In this document: piece by piece, positions 36,861-47,023 of the stretch | Position numbering within the stretch: position 1 is the first letter of the stretch | Layout of the letters: each line of letters opens with the position of its first letter | Assembly (NCBI GenBank): GCA_003298465.1 | Contig: QNGA01000006.1 | Location: 124,001-188,000, forward strand | Direction of reading: 5' to 3' | From: a halophilic archaeon | GTDB lineage: Archaea; Halobacteriota; Halobacteria; Halobacteriales; Haladaptataceae | Length of the DNA stretch: 64,000 bases | The notes under the pieces: model-generated | Seen by the model: the letters and a program-made list of their open reading frames with translations, nothing else | What the model was told of the DNA's origin: nothing | Database searches by the model: none | Translations under genes and position numbers: made by a program

Positions 36861-38162
36861 CTACCCGACCTGCATGGCGCGGTCCACGACGTCCTCACCG
36901 TACATGCCTTCGAGTTCGTCTTGCTGGTCCGGACGGGCCTCGTAAACTTCCTGAAACAGAGAAACCGGGGTTTGGGCCGCCTGATACGTGGCTTCGTCCC
37001 ACATTCGATCACGCGTCACCTGGACTTCAGTTCCGTCGAGAATCAGTGTCGCCGTTCGAGTCATCGAAATCGCACCCTTCCCGCCGGCCTTGGCCGCCTC
37101 GAACTCCTCCATCGAGTCCACGTAGTCGTCCATACTCATGACGTACTGCGTCTGGTCCAGTAGCTCTTGGTGGAGGTCGTCCTCGTTCAACTCGCGTTCA
37201 TCCTGGCCGATCCGGAGTCTATACGTTCCATCACCGAGCTCTTCGAGTTCGACGTCGTCACCGGTGTACTCGTGGTATCCCTCGTCGACTCGGTCGAGTT
37301 CGACCGTTTCACCGTCGATTTCCAGCAGGTACGATCCTTCCTCGGCGGGAAGTGGAGCCTTGTTCGCTTCGACCACCTGTCCGGGAGTCAACGACCAGAT
37401 ACCGAGCATTCCTTTCGCCCGGTTGTCGGTCATCCGCTGGCGGTATCCTTCCACGTCCCGAATGTCGTCGTACGGTCCGTCGACCGCGATCAGTCCGCTT
37501 GCACTCGCAGCACGGGACGTGTTGTGTCGCAGTTCCGCCCATGGCGGTTGCGCCCCGGTAGGCGTCATGGCGCGCATATCCTTCGTGTAGTCCACTTCGC
37601 CGTCGACGAGGAGGAACAGCCGTTCGAGGTTGTTAGAGTGTTTTCCTATCTCGTCGTTGAGACGCGACATCGCTATCTCGGCTTCGCCGCTCTCCACGAT
37701 TGGCGACATGGACAGACTGCCTTCCTCGAGGCCGTGTTCCGCTTCGACCATGGTGATGAACTCGTCGGCCTTCTTCCAGTCGTCGAGAGACCCGACCTCC
37801 GGAATCACGAATCCGTCGATATGCTCGATCACATCTTCGTCGGACCCTGCTAACTGCATCATGTGTTCGAACCCCTGGCGTCTGGTTTCGGGATCGTCCC
37901 GGTGCCAGACCATCCGCGGGTGGATTTCGCCGGGGAAATCCTGGCCGTGTTCGGAAATGACATCTATGATGTTCTCGATACCTTCGTCTCGCATGCTGGG
38001 TGCAGTCGCGTCTTCGTTGTCCGGCACCCAGACGTCCGGAGCCTGCATACCCCGGAGTTCGCCTGCTTTTCGCAGCATCTTCGCTGTATCGTCCTCCTCG
38101 ACCGCAGTCGGGGAGGTGAAAAACGTCCGTACATACTCTCGGCTGGTGTTTCGCTGCACCAT
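36861..38162 (-). CDS. aceB: Malate synthase, haloarchaeal short type
   Basis: 433 residues from ATG 38162, the same length as the Haloferax enzyme as I recall it. The whole chain matches that family: YVRTFFTSPTAVEEDD, MQAPDVWVPDNEDATAPSM, GEIHPRMVWHRDDPETR, DGFVIPEVGSLDDWKKAD, VDYTKDMRAMTPTG, RHNTSRAASASGL, NRAKGMLGIWSLTPGQVVEAN and RDRMWDEATYQAA. It condenses glyoxylate with acetyl-CoA to malate, the second glyoxylate-cycle step. No isocitrate lyase is in the window, so glyoxylate may come from glycolate or hydroxyproline breakdown. It converges with the oxidase gene and is followed by a malic-enzyme relic. Confidence 0.93.
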   Translation of the reverse strand: MVQRNTSREYVRTFFTSPTAVEEDDTAKMLRKAGELRGMQAPDVWVPDNEDATAPSMRDEGIENIIDVISEHGQDFPGEIHPRMVWHRDDPETRRQGFEHMMQLAGSDEDVIEHIDGFVIPEVGSLDDWKKADEFITMVEAEHGLEEGSLSMSPIVESGEAEIAMSRLNDEIGKHSNNLERLFLLVDGEVDYTKDMRAMTPTGAQPPWAELRHNTSRAASASGLIAVDGPYDDIRDVEGYRQRMTDNRAKGMLGIWSLTPGQVVEANKAPLPAEEGSYLLEIDGETVELDRVDEGYHEYTGDDVELEELGDGTYRLRIGQDERELNEDDLHQELLDQTQYVMSMDDYVDSMEEFEAAKAGGKGAISMTRTATLILDGTEVQVTRDRMWDEATYQAAQTPVSLFQEVYEARPDQQDELEGMYGEDVVDRAMQVG

Positions 38163-38183
38163 GTCAGTTTGATACTCAGAGCA

Positions 38184-38193
38184 CAATAAAAAG
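38184..38193 (-). promoter_or_regulatory. TATA box of malate synthase
   Basis: Minus-strand CTTTTTATTG (RC of this span) is centred 26 bases before ATG 38162. It overlaps the alternative ATG at 38186, ruling that start out for a leaderless message. Confidence 0.55.
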
Positions 38194-38299
38194 GCTTAGA
38201 TTGAGGCAAAGATACTACCACACGTCGACCAACAAAAACAAAGGCAGTGTGAAACCGAATTCCCCAGTATACCGCGATGGTTCCTCGATCGTCCGGCTA

Positions 38300-38945
38300 T
38301 CACTCCTCCTGCACATTAACGACCGCTACACTGGCGAGATTCACGATGTCTTTAACTTCATCACCGCGTTGGAGGACGTGGACGGGTTTGTTCATACTCA
38401 CAAGCATGGGGCCAACGGCCTCGGCGCCACCGAATCGTTGGAGGAGCTTGTAAGCGATGTTACCGGCTTCCAGGTTCGGGGACACGAGTACGTTCGCGGA
38501 TTCATCCAGTTCGGAGTGCTCGTAGGTGCCCTGAAGCAACTCTTCGACGACAGTGGCGTCTGCTTGCATTTCGCCATCGACCGGGAAGTCGACGTTCTGG
38601 TCATTCCGCAGTCGAGCGCCCGCTTCTCGCGGTGGAGCCGTGCCGTCGTTGTCGACAGAGCCGAAATCGGAGTACGAGCGCATGACTACTCAAATAACGA
38701 CGTTAAAGCTCCGGGCTAGCTCGGCAGTATGGCGCGCGATTTCGGTGAGCATCTGCTGGTCGGGACCTGATGCAGGTATTGGGCATACGCTTCGTGGTCG
38801 TTCTCGATGGGATCGACAATGTCGGGGTCAAAGCCGAGGCTCAGCTGGTGTACGGTGCTTTGTATGTCATTGCGGTCACCTAGTAGTACTGGATCAGCAA
38901 AGCCTTCCTCTTGGATTTGGTACGCGGCGTGAATAATCGGCTTTA
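38300..38945 (-). pseudogene. Malic enzyme (MaeB-type) C-terminal relic
   Basis: Minus strand, phosphotransacetylase-like domain of a long malic enzyme: PIIHAAYQIQEEGFADPVLL, GDRNDIQSTVHQLSLGFDPD, IVDPIENDHEAYAQYLHQ, then a deletion, QMLTEIARHTAELARSFNV, a lesion, and RSYSDFGSVDNDGTAPP running to QRFGGAEAVGPMLVS, VLQRGDEVKDIVNLASVA and a stop. The catalytic malic-enzyme domain is gone. It sits directly upstream of aceB on the same strand, so the pair once converted malate onward to pyruvate. Confidence 0.82.
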
Positions 38946-39504
38946 TCTATTTAAGTATGTCTTTAGTCGTGGTATTGAGGGAAGTGAACGACAAGCCGAG
39001 GCACGCGTCGGAACGAGATTACGGCTTCGCTGGGCACCTGCGCCGGGCTTGCTCTACATAATAATCGAAAGACCGCTGAACGCATTCTCAAAGCGTCTGA
39101 GCGCTCAATAAGGGTAGCCGTCGTTCATCCGAGAGATATCGAGTCGGCGGCCATAGGAACTCAATCAGGCGATTCTGTAGAGGGACAAGTACGGGAGTAT
39201 TCTACTTCTACTGTTCCATAACGAAGGAATTTTCGTAGTAGTATTTTCGCCCATAGTTAGGAAATACTTGTGGTCTTTCTAGCTCTAGTATTCATGTACT
39301 GTGTCTCAACACGCTTTTACCGATGTAAGTCGGATTTATCGAAGGTATAGGAGATGTACGTATGAGAGATCGGTTGTAATGGGAAGAAACCGGCTAGATA
39401 AGAAGTAGAAAGGAGATAAATACGTTAGCAGCATTGAATTGAGAAAATACACAGTTCACTAATTATGGAATATCCTTATCAACCTGTGGTTATATGGCTC
39501 GCGT
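38946..39504. other. Intergenic, about 560 bases
   Basis: No supported gene. ATCCTTATCA at 39472-39481 is a TATA candidate centred 28 bases before the IclR start at 39505. Confidence 0.45.
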
Positions 39505-40269
39505 ATGAAGCAGGACGGAAATCAGATGGTCGGGGCGACGAAGTCGTCGATTGAAGTTCTCGATGCCATTCGAGAAAGCGGAGGAGAGGCAGAAACCAGC
39601 GAACTCGTCAATCGACTCTCGATGGCACAAAGTACAGTATACAAACATCTGAGGACGCTCGAAGACGAGGGCTTCGTCGTCAAGCACGATGGCTACTATC
39701 GAATCGGCTCACGGTGTTTAGAATTCGGGGGGTTCGTGCGTCGTTACGATGATATCTTTCAAACGACGAAGGGAGATATCCAAGATATGGCCGAAGAAAC
39801 CGGAGAACTCGCGAACTTGATGTTCGAAGAACAAGGAATGGGAGTTTACGTGTATACGGTAGGCGGGGAAAACGCTGTCAACATCGATACCGGTATCGGA
39901 AAGCGGGTTCACCTCAACTGTACAGCGCTCGGGAAAGCCCTGCTATCTACTATGACGGAGAATCGTATCGACGAGATCATCGACCAACACGGACTTCCAC
40001 AGCGCACGGACAACACGATTACGACACGGGATGCGTTGATGGACGAAATTAATCGGATAAGAAACGAGGGCGTCGCATACGAACGGAGCCAGAGAGTGGA
40101 GGGCATCTGCTGCGTAGCCGCCCCTATCACGACGGAGAAGAAACGCTGTGCAGCAATCAGTATCAGTGGCCCCGAGCGCCGAATGTCGGAAGATCGGTTA
40201 CGAAATGAGCTCACAGAAATCGTCCAGCGTGCTGCTAACGTGATAGAGCTCAATATCATGTACGATTAG
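39505..40269 (+). CDS. IclR-family transcriptional regulator
   Basis: 254 residues. Winged helix at about 28-60 (ETSELVNRLSMAQSTVYKHLRTL) and an IclR effector domain (EETGELANLMFEEQG, NCTALGKALLSTM, ERSQRVEGICCVAAPI). It is closer to the regulator at 19228 than to the two others (shared GELANLM, TDNTIT). It lies between the glyoxylate/glycolate genes and the sugar-acid genes; the adjacent aceB-glcDF region is the likeliest target. Confidence 0.87.
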   Translation: MKQDGNQMVGATKSSIEVLDAIRESGGEAETSELVNRLSMAQSTVYKHLRTLEDEGFVVKHDGYYRIGSRCLEFGGFVRRYDDIFQTTKGDIQDMAEETGELANLMFEEQGMGVYVYTVGGENAVNIDTGIGKRVHLNCTALGKALLSTMTENRIDEIIDQHGLPQRTDNTITTRDALMDEINRIRNEGVAYERSQRVEGICCVAAPITTEKKRCAAISISGPERRMSEDRLRNELTEIVQRAANVIELNIMYD

Positions 40270-40605
40270 AACCTGAACGTAGCCACACAGCGGAATCAGA
40301 TTTGGAATCAGGACCGTTTCGGACGAGTCCTGTTACAGAAGACGAAGATTCAACTCCGGAACGTCGATGTCTGCTCTAGTGGATTGACCCACCAGAAGAC
40401 GGTCAACGAACGGAACGAGAATCCTGACGAGACCGCTCGTAACAGAGAGTCGGAGATTTGTGCAGTACAGTCATCCCCTCTTTATTGTGAAGAGAACTAT
40501 CTGAATTTGCCTCAAGATTCGTCGCTTCTACTTTTGGTGTGAGTCTATGGAGGCATAATTGTCGACTCGCTCTCAAATCGTTTAGAGATAGTAAACAACT
40601 TAGTG
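40270..40605. other. Intergenic, 336 bases
   Basis: No supported gene. GTTTAGAGATA near 40580 may be a promoter for the next regulator. Confidence 0.4.
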
Positions 40606-41427
40606 ATGGAGAGAATAATTGTGATATCGATGGAAAAAGCAGCAAACCCGGTTGGAGCCGTAGAAACTGCCATAGGCGTCCTCGAAGCGCTTAAAGAGTT
40701 ACATACTGCGTCGATTACTAAACTCGCCGATCATCTTGATCTGACGAAAGGGGCAGTCCACAACCATATTAGCACGCTTGAACAACACCGGTTCGTAGTG
40801 AAGGAGAATAATGAATATAAGCTTAGCCTCAGATTCCTGATTTTCGGCGAGTACGTTCGGAACAACAATTTGCTTCACCATATCGGGGAATCAGAGGTGC
40901 GGAAGTTAGCGGACGAGACAGGTGAGATTGTTCACCTCTCAACTGAAGAGCATGGATTGAGTATGAAATTACGCAAGATCCACGGTGAGCAAGCTGTCGG
41001 AGAACAGTTCCATGTTGTCAAACTCCAGCGTCCTGACTACCTCCATTATACGGCGACAGGAAAGGCGACTCTTGCGTTTCTTCCACGAACGCGCGTTGAA
41101 CGAATAATTGACGAGTACGGGCTTGAGAAGATGACTGAGAATACAATTACTGACAGGTCTATGCTATTCGACGAGCTTGAGAAGACTCGAAAACGCGGGT
41201 TCTCGCTTAATGATCAGGAGGAGGTTGAAGGAGTAAGAGCGGTTGGTGCGCCGGTCCGTGATCACACTGGCCGCGTTCTTGGATCGGTAAGCGTTTCTGG
41301 ACCAGTCAGTCGCTTGCAAGAGGAGCGCTTTCGTGAGGTGCTGCCGGAGAAGGTGAAGAATACGACAAACGTGATTGAGGCAAATATCAACATGACTGAA
41401 AGTATCTCATTCTCAGGCGTAGAGTGA
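40606..41427 (+). CDS. IclR-family transcriptional regulator
   Basis: 273 residues from ATG 40606; the ATG at 40630 (MEKAANPVGAVE) is an equal candidate. Winged helix SITKLADHLDLTKGAVHNHISTL, effector domain with ETGEIVHLSTEEHGLSMKL, KLQRPDYLHYTATGKATLAFL and EEVEGVRAVGAPV, and the tail NVIEANINMTES. This tail and the LQRPDYLH block recur in the regulator at 49774, so the two form a subgroup. It stands 440 bases before the sugar-acid genes, its likely targets. Confidence 0.87.
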   Translation: MERIIVISMEKAANPVGAVETAIGVLEALKELHTASITKLADHLDLTKGAVHNHISTLEQHRFVVKENNEYKLSLRFLIFGEYVRNNNLLHHIGESEVRKLADETGEIVHLSTEEHGLSMKLRKIHGEQAVGEQFHVVKLQRPDYLHYTATGKATLAFLPRTRVERIIDEYGLEKMTENTITDRSMLFDELEKTRKRGFSLNDQEEVEGVRAVGAPVRDHTGRVLGSVSVSGPVSRLQEERFREVLPEKVKNTTNVIEANINMTESISFSGVE

Positions 41428-41864
41428 GTACATTGTTTTCTATTACTAAACGTAGGAGGGCGTATCTCGTCTGCAGACGATATCAACGATGCTCGAAGAG
41501 TTATCGGAACCACGTGTAATGGTTGGATATTGGCGTTCTACTATCAGCTATTGGTATATTCCGATCCGTTCTACGTTCTCTTATCCTGCGCTCCCTATTA
41601 CAGCTTTAGATCTGTAATCCCGACGTTCTATTCATGGGTATATCTATGGGATTTAGAGTTACTAAACAAAAGAGGGTCCGAGGAGGCGTGCGGCTTTGGC
41701 AGGATCTTGCCGAATTCTAGTTATTTAGTTCGTACAACAGACGAGACGGTGAGAGAGCGAATGAGTTGGCGGTCACTAGGAATTAGATTCGTAGGAGAGT
41801 CACGACAATCGCTGCAGAAACGCTCACCACTATTTTTATTTATCACTACATACAGGGTACGGGC
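41428..41864. other. Intergenic, 437 bases
   Basis: No supported gene. TTTTTATTTA at 41833-41842 is a TATA box centred 28 bases before the kinase ATG at 41865. An operator for the preceding IclR regulator is expected here but I see no clear palindrome. Confidence 0.5.
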
Positions 41865-43139
41865 ATGTACTCAGTCGAAATTATTGCTGACGATCTGACT
41901 GGTGCAATGGATACAGCCCAGGGATTTGCTGCCCGCGGCTACAAGACAAATGTCTTAGTGGATCCTACCGGCGGAACGACCACTGCTGGACTGGACAAAG
42001 ACACTGCAGTACTGAGTATCAACACTGATAGCCGATACGAAGCACAATCCCAAGCCGTCGACAGCGTCTCTGAGACTATTACTAGTTTCTCCGCTCAAAC
42101 CATTTATAAGAAGGTCGACTCGACTCTTCGTGGTAACTTCGTTGCTGAGGTCGACGCGGCTCTTTTGAGGTCAGAAGCGGACGTCGCTCTGGTCGCTCCG
42201 GCATTCCCTCCGATGGGCCGCACGACGGAGGATGATATTCATTACGTGAACGGGACGCCTGTCGTGGAGACGGAGTACAGTGACGATAATAAAGGGCCAA
42301 CGTCATCGGCGCTGACTGAACTATTTGCCTCCCTCGAGCGCCCAGTTGAGAACGTGTCGCTTCAGACCGTCGACGCAGGGAAGGACCGTGTCGCGTCCGT
42401 TATTAACAACGTGATCGGGCGCCACGAGCAGGCGCCAGTTCTCGCCTGCGACGCCCGGGACGACGACCATTTAGCGGCCGTCGGCGAAGCAGGAGCCGCA
42501 TTCGATACACTCTACGTCGGTAGCGGCGGATTAGCCGAACACATTCCAATCTCCGACACTGATGTCGGCAAACCGTCCCTGCCTGACCTTTCATCGGGGG
42601 CTGCGTTAGGTATCGTCGGCAGTGTGAGTGCAACGACACTCATGCAACTTGACCATGTTACCGACGAAGCGGTCGTAGAACTCGACGGCGACTCGCTACT
42701 GCGAGGCGATGATATCGACGGCGCCATGGAGCAGGCCGTGCGGCGCCTCCAAAACGATCAACCGGTTGTTTTGACTGCGGCGACTGACGATGGGGCCGTA
42801 GACCGGACGATAGCAGCTGGTCGGGAATTGGAACTTGCGCGCGCCGACGTTCGCGAACGTGTGGCCAGTGGATTAGCCGAGACGGCAACAGAGATTCTTC
42901 AAACTGAAACCCCATCTGGGCTCCTTCTGACTGGCGGAGATATTGCAGTCGCTGTTATTCGGGCTCTTGGCGCGACGGCAGTCACGTTGACTGGCGAAGA
43001 AGTCGAAGCTGGAATCCCAATCGGCGTGTTTGCCGACGGCTCTACGGCCGGGATGCCGCTGATCACGAAAGCCGGCGGCTTTGGATCGGAAGAGACAATA
43101 GTTAATTGTCTGGATGCGTTGACCTCAAACGATGCATAG
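41865..43139 (+). CDS. Four-carbon acid sugar kinase (DUF1537)
   Basis: 424 residues, usual for DUF1537 kinases. N-terminal substrate domain: VEIIADDLTGAMDTAQGFA, LSINTDSR, IYKKVDSTLRGNFVAEVDAAL, VAPAFPPMGRTTEDD. C-terminal nucleotide domain: LLLTGGDIAVAVIRALG, GIPIGVFADG and PLITKAGGFG. These enzymes phosphorylate D-threonate, D-erythronate or L-threonate at C4. Its stop overlaps the start of a PdxA2-type gene by 8 bases; this pairing is the known D-threonate arrangement (kinase plus decarboxylating dehydrogenase giving dihydroxyacetone phosphate), so a DtnK role is favoured. Confidence 0.88.
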   Translation: MYSVEIIADDLTGAMDTAQGFAARGYKTNVLVDPTGGTTTAGLDKDTAVLSINTDSRYEAQSQAVDSVSETITSFSAQTIYKKVDSTLRGNFVAEVDAALLRSEADVALVAPAFPPMGRTTEDDIHYVNGTPVVETEYSDDNKGPTSSALTELFASLERPVENVSLQTVDAGKDRVASVINNVIGRHEQAPVLACDARDDDHLAAVGEAGAAFDTLYVGSGGLAEHIPISDTDVGKPSLPDLSSGAALGIVGSVSATTLMQLDHVTDEAVVELDGDSLLRGDDIDGAMEQAVRRLQNDQPVVLTAATDDGAVDRTIAAGRELELARADVRERVASGLAETATEILQTETPSGLLLTGGDIAVAVIRALGATAVTLTGEEVEAGIPIGVFADGSTAGMPLITKAGGFGSEETIVNCLDALTSNDA

Positions 43140-44133
43140 TAATAATCCACTCGTTGGTATCACGATGGGTGATCCTGCCGGGATTGGGCCAGAGGTGATC
43201 ACGAAGGCATATCCAGACTTATGCGATAGAAGTCGACCGATCGTAATCGGCGATGCAGATGTACTCTCCAACGCGATCGATATCTGCGATGTATCGCTCT
43301 CTGTTGAGCCTGTCAATACTGTATCCGATGCACAGTTCGACACCGATCATATCCCGGTGCTAGACCTGGATAACGTCGATCGGCTTGTCCACGGCGAAGT
43401 TCGCAAGGAGTACGGGGCTGCGAGCCTGGCGTACATTGAACGTGCGATCGAACTCGCCAAGGCGGGCACAATTGACGCCATTACGACGGCGCCGATCAAC
43501 AAACAGGCGACGAAACTCGCCGGCAGTGACTACGCCGGACATACAGGAATGCTTGCTGACCACACTGATACGGAGAATTACTCGATGATGCTCGTTGAAG
43601 ACGAGCTCAGGGTAACTCATGTAAGCACGCACGTTCCGTTGCGAGAGGCCTGCGATCTGGTGACGACGGAGAACGTACTCGACACAATCCGTCTGACGGA
43701 TGAAGCATTGCGCGACCTCGGCATCGAATCACCGTCCGTCGGCGTCGCGGGACTCAACCCCCACGCCAGCGATGGAGGGTTACTGGGCAGCGAGGAAGAA
43801 GCCGAGATCGACCCGGCGGTCGAGCAGGCCCAAGAAGAAGGAATCAATGCGACGGGCCCTGAATCGCCGGACACGGTGTACGTCCAGGCGGCGCGTGGTG
43901 AGTTCGATTGCGTCGTTTCGATGTACCACGACGAGGGACATATCCCCATTAAGATGCTCGGATTCGCCGGCGGTGCCGCCGTTTCCGGAGTGAACGTGAC
44001 AATTGGGCTGCCGATTATACGGACGAGTGTCGATCATGGAACTGCCTTCGATATCGCCGGCGACGGGATTGCCTCCGAACAAAGTTTGATCGACGCTGTC
44101 GAAGTCGCCGTTGAGATGGCAACCCACGACTGA
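43132..44133 (+). CDS. PdxA-family 4-phospho-sugar-acid dehydrogenase (PdxA2-like)
   Basis: 333 residues. Family motifs: ITMGDPAGIGPEV, TAPINKQATKLAG, YAGHTGMLAD with a metal-binding His, HVSTHVPLREAC with a second, and YHDEGHIPIKMLGF with a third; ending GLPIIRTSVDHGTAFDIAGDG. PdxA proper serves pyridoxine synthesis, but the tight overlap with a DUF1537 kinase marks the catabolic PdxA2 type that oxidises and decarboxylates 4-phospho-D-threonate or erythronate. Haloarchaea do not generally use the PdxA vitamin route, which supports this. Confidence 0.88.
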   Translation: MHSNNPLVGITMGDPAGIGPEVITKAYPDLCDRSRPIVIGDADVLSNAIDICDVSLSVEPVNTVSDAQFDTDHIPVLDLDNVDRLVHGEVRKEYGAASLAYIERAIELAKAGTIDAITTAPINKQATKLAGSDYAGHTGMLADHTDTENYSMMLVEDELRVTHVSTHVPLREACDLVTTENVLDTIRLTDEALRDLGIESPSVGVAGLNPHASDGGLLGSEEEAEIDPAVEQAQEEGINATGPESPDTVYVQAARGEFDCVVSMYHDEGHIPIKMLGFAGGAAVSGVNVTIGLPIIRTSVDHGTAFDIAGDGIASEQSLIDAVEVAVEMATHD

Positions 44134-44493
44134 CTGTCGTTTTGACGCCATGGCCGGAACGTGCGTGATGAGGACCGATTGCACCTCAACTTCGATACGG
44201 GCTCACTTCGGCGGTTTCGTCTGTCGAAACGGCGAATAGGAGCCTGCAGACAACCGCTTTTGTATACTCGTCTTCTATCAGGTGGTGTCTATAAATGGTA
44301 ATAGATTGAAATAGTTGCTAACGACGGTTATCATAACGTTTTTTACCCCTTATTCTGTAACAATCGGTGGAATGTTTGGCAACACTGGACGAGGTATAGC
44401 GGGACAGAGTAATGCAATTGCGGCGAGAGAACAGACTCCGATCGCAACTAAGAGCCGCACCACCAAGACTGACACCGGTAATCAACGCTGATT
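44134..44493. other. Intergenic, 360 bases
   Basis: No supported gene; holds the promoter region of the permease. AT-rich runs near 44330-44360 (AACGTTTTTTACC) could also end transcription of the kinase-pdxA2 message. Confidence 0.4.
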
Positions 44494-45498
44494 ATGAAGA
44501 TCAAAGAGAGACTTGAGGCGATCCCTGGCGGAATGATGGTTGTGCCGCTGATCTTAGGCGCGCTCACGAACACGTTCTTCCCACAGGCCCTGGAGATTGG
44601 CGGGTTTACGACGGCACTCCTGAAAGACGGGGCGTTACCACTGATTGCCGCATTCTTGGTGTGTATGGGTGCCGGTATCACTCTTAACGAAGCTCCGCAA
44701 TCCCTGAAGCAGGGTACGGCCATCACCGCGACAAAGTTCTTCGTCGGGATGGGTATTGGACTGATCGTAGCTACCTACCTCGGCAATAGCCTCTTTGGAC
44801 TTTCATCGCTCGCGATCATTGCGGCAATGACCAACACGAATGGCGGTCTTTACGCCGCCTTGGTCGGGGACATGGGCGACGAGACAGACGTCGGAGCTAT
44901 CTCCATTATCTCCGTAAATGACGGCCCATTCCTGACGATGGTCGCCCTTGGCACAGCAGGAATCGCATCGATCCCAGTTCTGGATCTAGTAGCGGTCGTC
45001 ATTCCAATCCTGATTGGCATGATCCTTGGAAATCTTGATCCGGAGATGAGAGAGTACCTCACAAGCGCCGGCCCAGTCCTGATTCCCTTCTTCGCCTTCC
45101 CCCTAGGCGCCGGGATCGACTTCCGGATGTTGCTCACCGCCGGAGCAGCAGGTATTGTGCTCGGTGTCATAACCGTGCTCGTTGGCGGTGTATTCAACAT
45201 TTTAGCCGACAGGTTCTCTGGCGGAAGCGGGGTGGCAGGCGCGTCTGCGTCAAGTACAGCAGGGAACGCGGTCGCGACTCCACAAGCCGTCGCCGTTGCC
45301 GACCCAGCTTTAAAAAGCGCCGCGGCCGTGGCGACGCCGCAAGTAGCTGCGTCCACGATCGTCACGGCTCTGCTGGCGCCGGTCCTAGCCAGCTTTGTAC
45401 ACGAGAGGGTAAACGACGAGGACGAGTCAGACGCGAGTCCAGGCGAAAAGACTCCCACAGTGGGAACCGAAACGACCGATGTCGCCGACGGCGATTAG
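44494..45498 (+). CDS. kdgT: 2-keto-3-deoxygluconate permease family transporter
   Basis: 334 residues, usual KdgT length. Membrane protein with [19 protein letters not shown] start, [59 protein letters not shown] and [13 protein letters not shown]. The acidic Thr-rich tail is a haloarchaeal addition. It is a proton-coupled importer for sugar acids; here, with the kinase and PdxA2, a four-carbon aldonate is a likely substrate. Confidence 0.87.
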   Translation: MKIKERLEAIPGGMMVVPLILGALTNTFFPQALEIGGFTTALLKDGALPLIAAFLVCMGAGITLNEAPQSLKQGTAITATKFFVGMGIGLIVATYLGNSLFGLSSLAIIAAMTNTNGGLYAALVGDMGDETDVGAISIISVNDGPFLTMVALGTAGIASIPVLDLVAVVIPILIGMILGNLDPEMREYLTSAGPVLIPFFAFPLGAGIDFRMLLTAGAAGIVLGVITVLVGGVFNILADRFSGGSGVAGASASSTAGNAVATPQAVAVADPALKSAAAVATPQVAASTIVTALLAPVLASFVHERVNDEDESDASPGEKTPTVGTETTDVADGD

Positions 45499-45590
45499 CG
45501 GTGGACACCATTCCCTAGTGGGTGCTGACTCCACTACCTTGACCTGAGGGTCCCTGTTTTCAGCTTGATGCTGTTCGTCGATCCGTTGCG

Positions 45591-46949
45591 TTACTCCTCG
45601 GACGATATCACGACCACGCGCAGGTCGTTGACGTTCGTGTTCGTCGGCCCGGTCTCGACGAGACCCTCGCACCTTTCGAGGAACCTCGCCGCGTCGTTGT
45701 TATCAAGAGCGTCGCGCGCTTCTGTCGTGGAAAGCATAGTATCGGAATCGACGATTCCACCGGCAGCATCTGATGCCCCGTCGATACCATCCGTATCGAC
45801 GCTCGCGACGGTCACACCTGGAACGTCCACTTCGAGCCCCGCGCTGAGCGCAAACTCTTGGTTTGGTCCACCGATTCCGTCTCCGTCGATGGATACCGTC
45901 GTCTCTCCGCCAGACAGGAGTACGGCCGGCGGTTCAACCGGTGATCCGGTCGCCGCGCATTCTTCCGCGATGGCGGCCATCGTCTTCGCTGCCTCGCTGG
46001 CTTCGCCGCGGATGCGAGAACTTAGAACGAGTGGTTCATAATCACGGTCGCGTGCGACCGCTGCTGCGCTGTGGAGTGCGGTGTTCCCGTCAGCGACGAC
46101 GTGAGGTTGGACGCGATCGAACACGCGGTCGCCCTCTCTCGGCGTCTCGGCTATCTCTCCGTCGACACCGCGGCGGAGTCGATCGCGGACAGCGTCGGGA
46201 AGATTAACATCGTGTCGGTCGATGACGTCTAGAGCAGTGTCGAACGTGGATCTGTCCGGCGTGATCGGGCCGCTCGCAATCACATCAAGGTCGTTACCGA
46301 TGACGTCGCTGAGAATGACCCCGGCGACCGTGGCTGGTGCGAGCGCCGCTGCGAGTTGCCCGCCCTTGATGTCGGAAAGGTGTTTCCGTACTGCATTGAT
46401 CTCGTGGATGGTGGCGCCTGACGCTAGTAGTGACTCTGTGGTCTGTTGGAGGTCTTGGAGCGAGATTCCTGCCGCGGGAGCGGGGAGAAGAGCGCTTCCG
46501 CCGCCGGTGATAACGGCGAGCACGAGGTCGTCTGCGGTCGTCTCGTCAGCCACTGTTAACAGTTCGCGAGTACTTTGGACTCCGCGCTCACTTGGGACGG
46601 GATGATCGCTTGGGAGCACGGAGACTCGGTCTGTCTCGGTCGGGTTATCGGTGACGACGACGCCACCGGAGATCCGGTCACCAAGAATGTTCTCGAGCAC
46701 GCTGTCGACGGTGGCGGCCGCGTTTCCTCCGCCGACGACCAATACCCGTTCGTAGTTGCCGAGATCATGCGTGTCGCCGGCGATTGAGAGTTCGTCACCG
46801 TCGATCGAAACCTGGTCCGGAACGACGGTCTCTGGATTTGCCGCCTCGATCCCCGTTTTGATGCAGTCAAGCGCCAGATTATGCGTTTCGCTGCTCTTGA
46901 TCTGCTGTCGATTCTTAATCACGGCTGGTGGAGTGAATGTTATCCACAT
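45591..46949 (-). CDS. Glycerate 2-kinase (DUF4147/MOFRL family)
   Basis: 452 residues from ATG 46949. Glycerate-kinase family II: VLVVGGGNAAATVDSVLE, VVVTDN, LPSDHPVPSERGVQ, AVITGGGSALLPAPAAGISL, INAVRKHLSDIKGGQLA, LSDVIGNDLDVIASGP; the C-terminal MOFRL domain has LSGGETTVSIDGDGIGGPNQE, VDTDGIDGASDAAGGI and NTNVNDLRV. It makes 2-phosphoglycerate from D-glycerate. It converges with kdgT and is divergent from the LarA-like gene (75 bases apart), fitting a sugar-acid catabolic cluster. Confidence 0.88.
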   Translation of the reverse strand: MWITFTPPAVIKNRQQIKSSETHNLALDCIKTGIEAANPETVVPDQVSIDGDELSIAGDTHDLGNYERVLVVGGGNAAATVDSVLENILGDRISGGVVVTDNPTETDRVSVLPSDHPVPSERGVQSTRELLTVADETTADDLVLAVITGGGSALLPAPAAGISLQDLQQTTESLLASGATIHEINAVRKHLSDIKGGQLAAALAPATVAGVILSDVIGNDLDVIASGPITPDRSTFDTALDVIDRHDVNLPDAVRDRLRRGVDGEIAETPREGDRVFDRVQPHVVADGNTALHSAAAVARDRDYEPLVLSSRIRGEASEAAKTMAAIAEECAATGSPVEPPAVLLSGGETTVSIDGDGIGGPNQEFALSAGLEVDVPGVTVASVDTDGIDGASDAAGGIVDSDTMLSTTEARDALDNNDAARFLERCEGLVETGPTNTNVNDLRVVVISSEE

Positions 46950-47023
46950 ACAAGGATTCTTTGGTGCCAATAATCTCGCCTAAAATCCATACTCTTTTGG
47001 TAGCGAAGATTCTCTTTCATGGT

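Noticed and set aside
37167..37853. 228-codon plus-strand frame antisense to malate synthase
   Set aside because: The minus strand encodes a complete malate synthase of exact family length.
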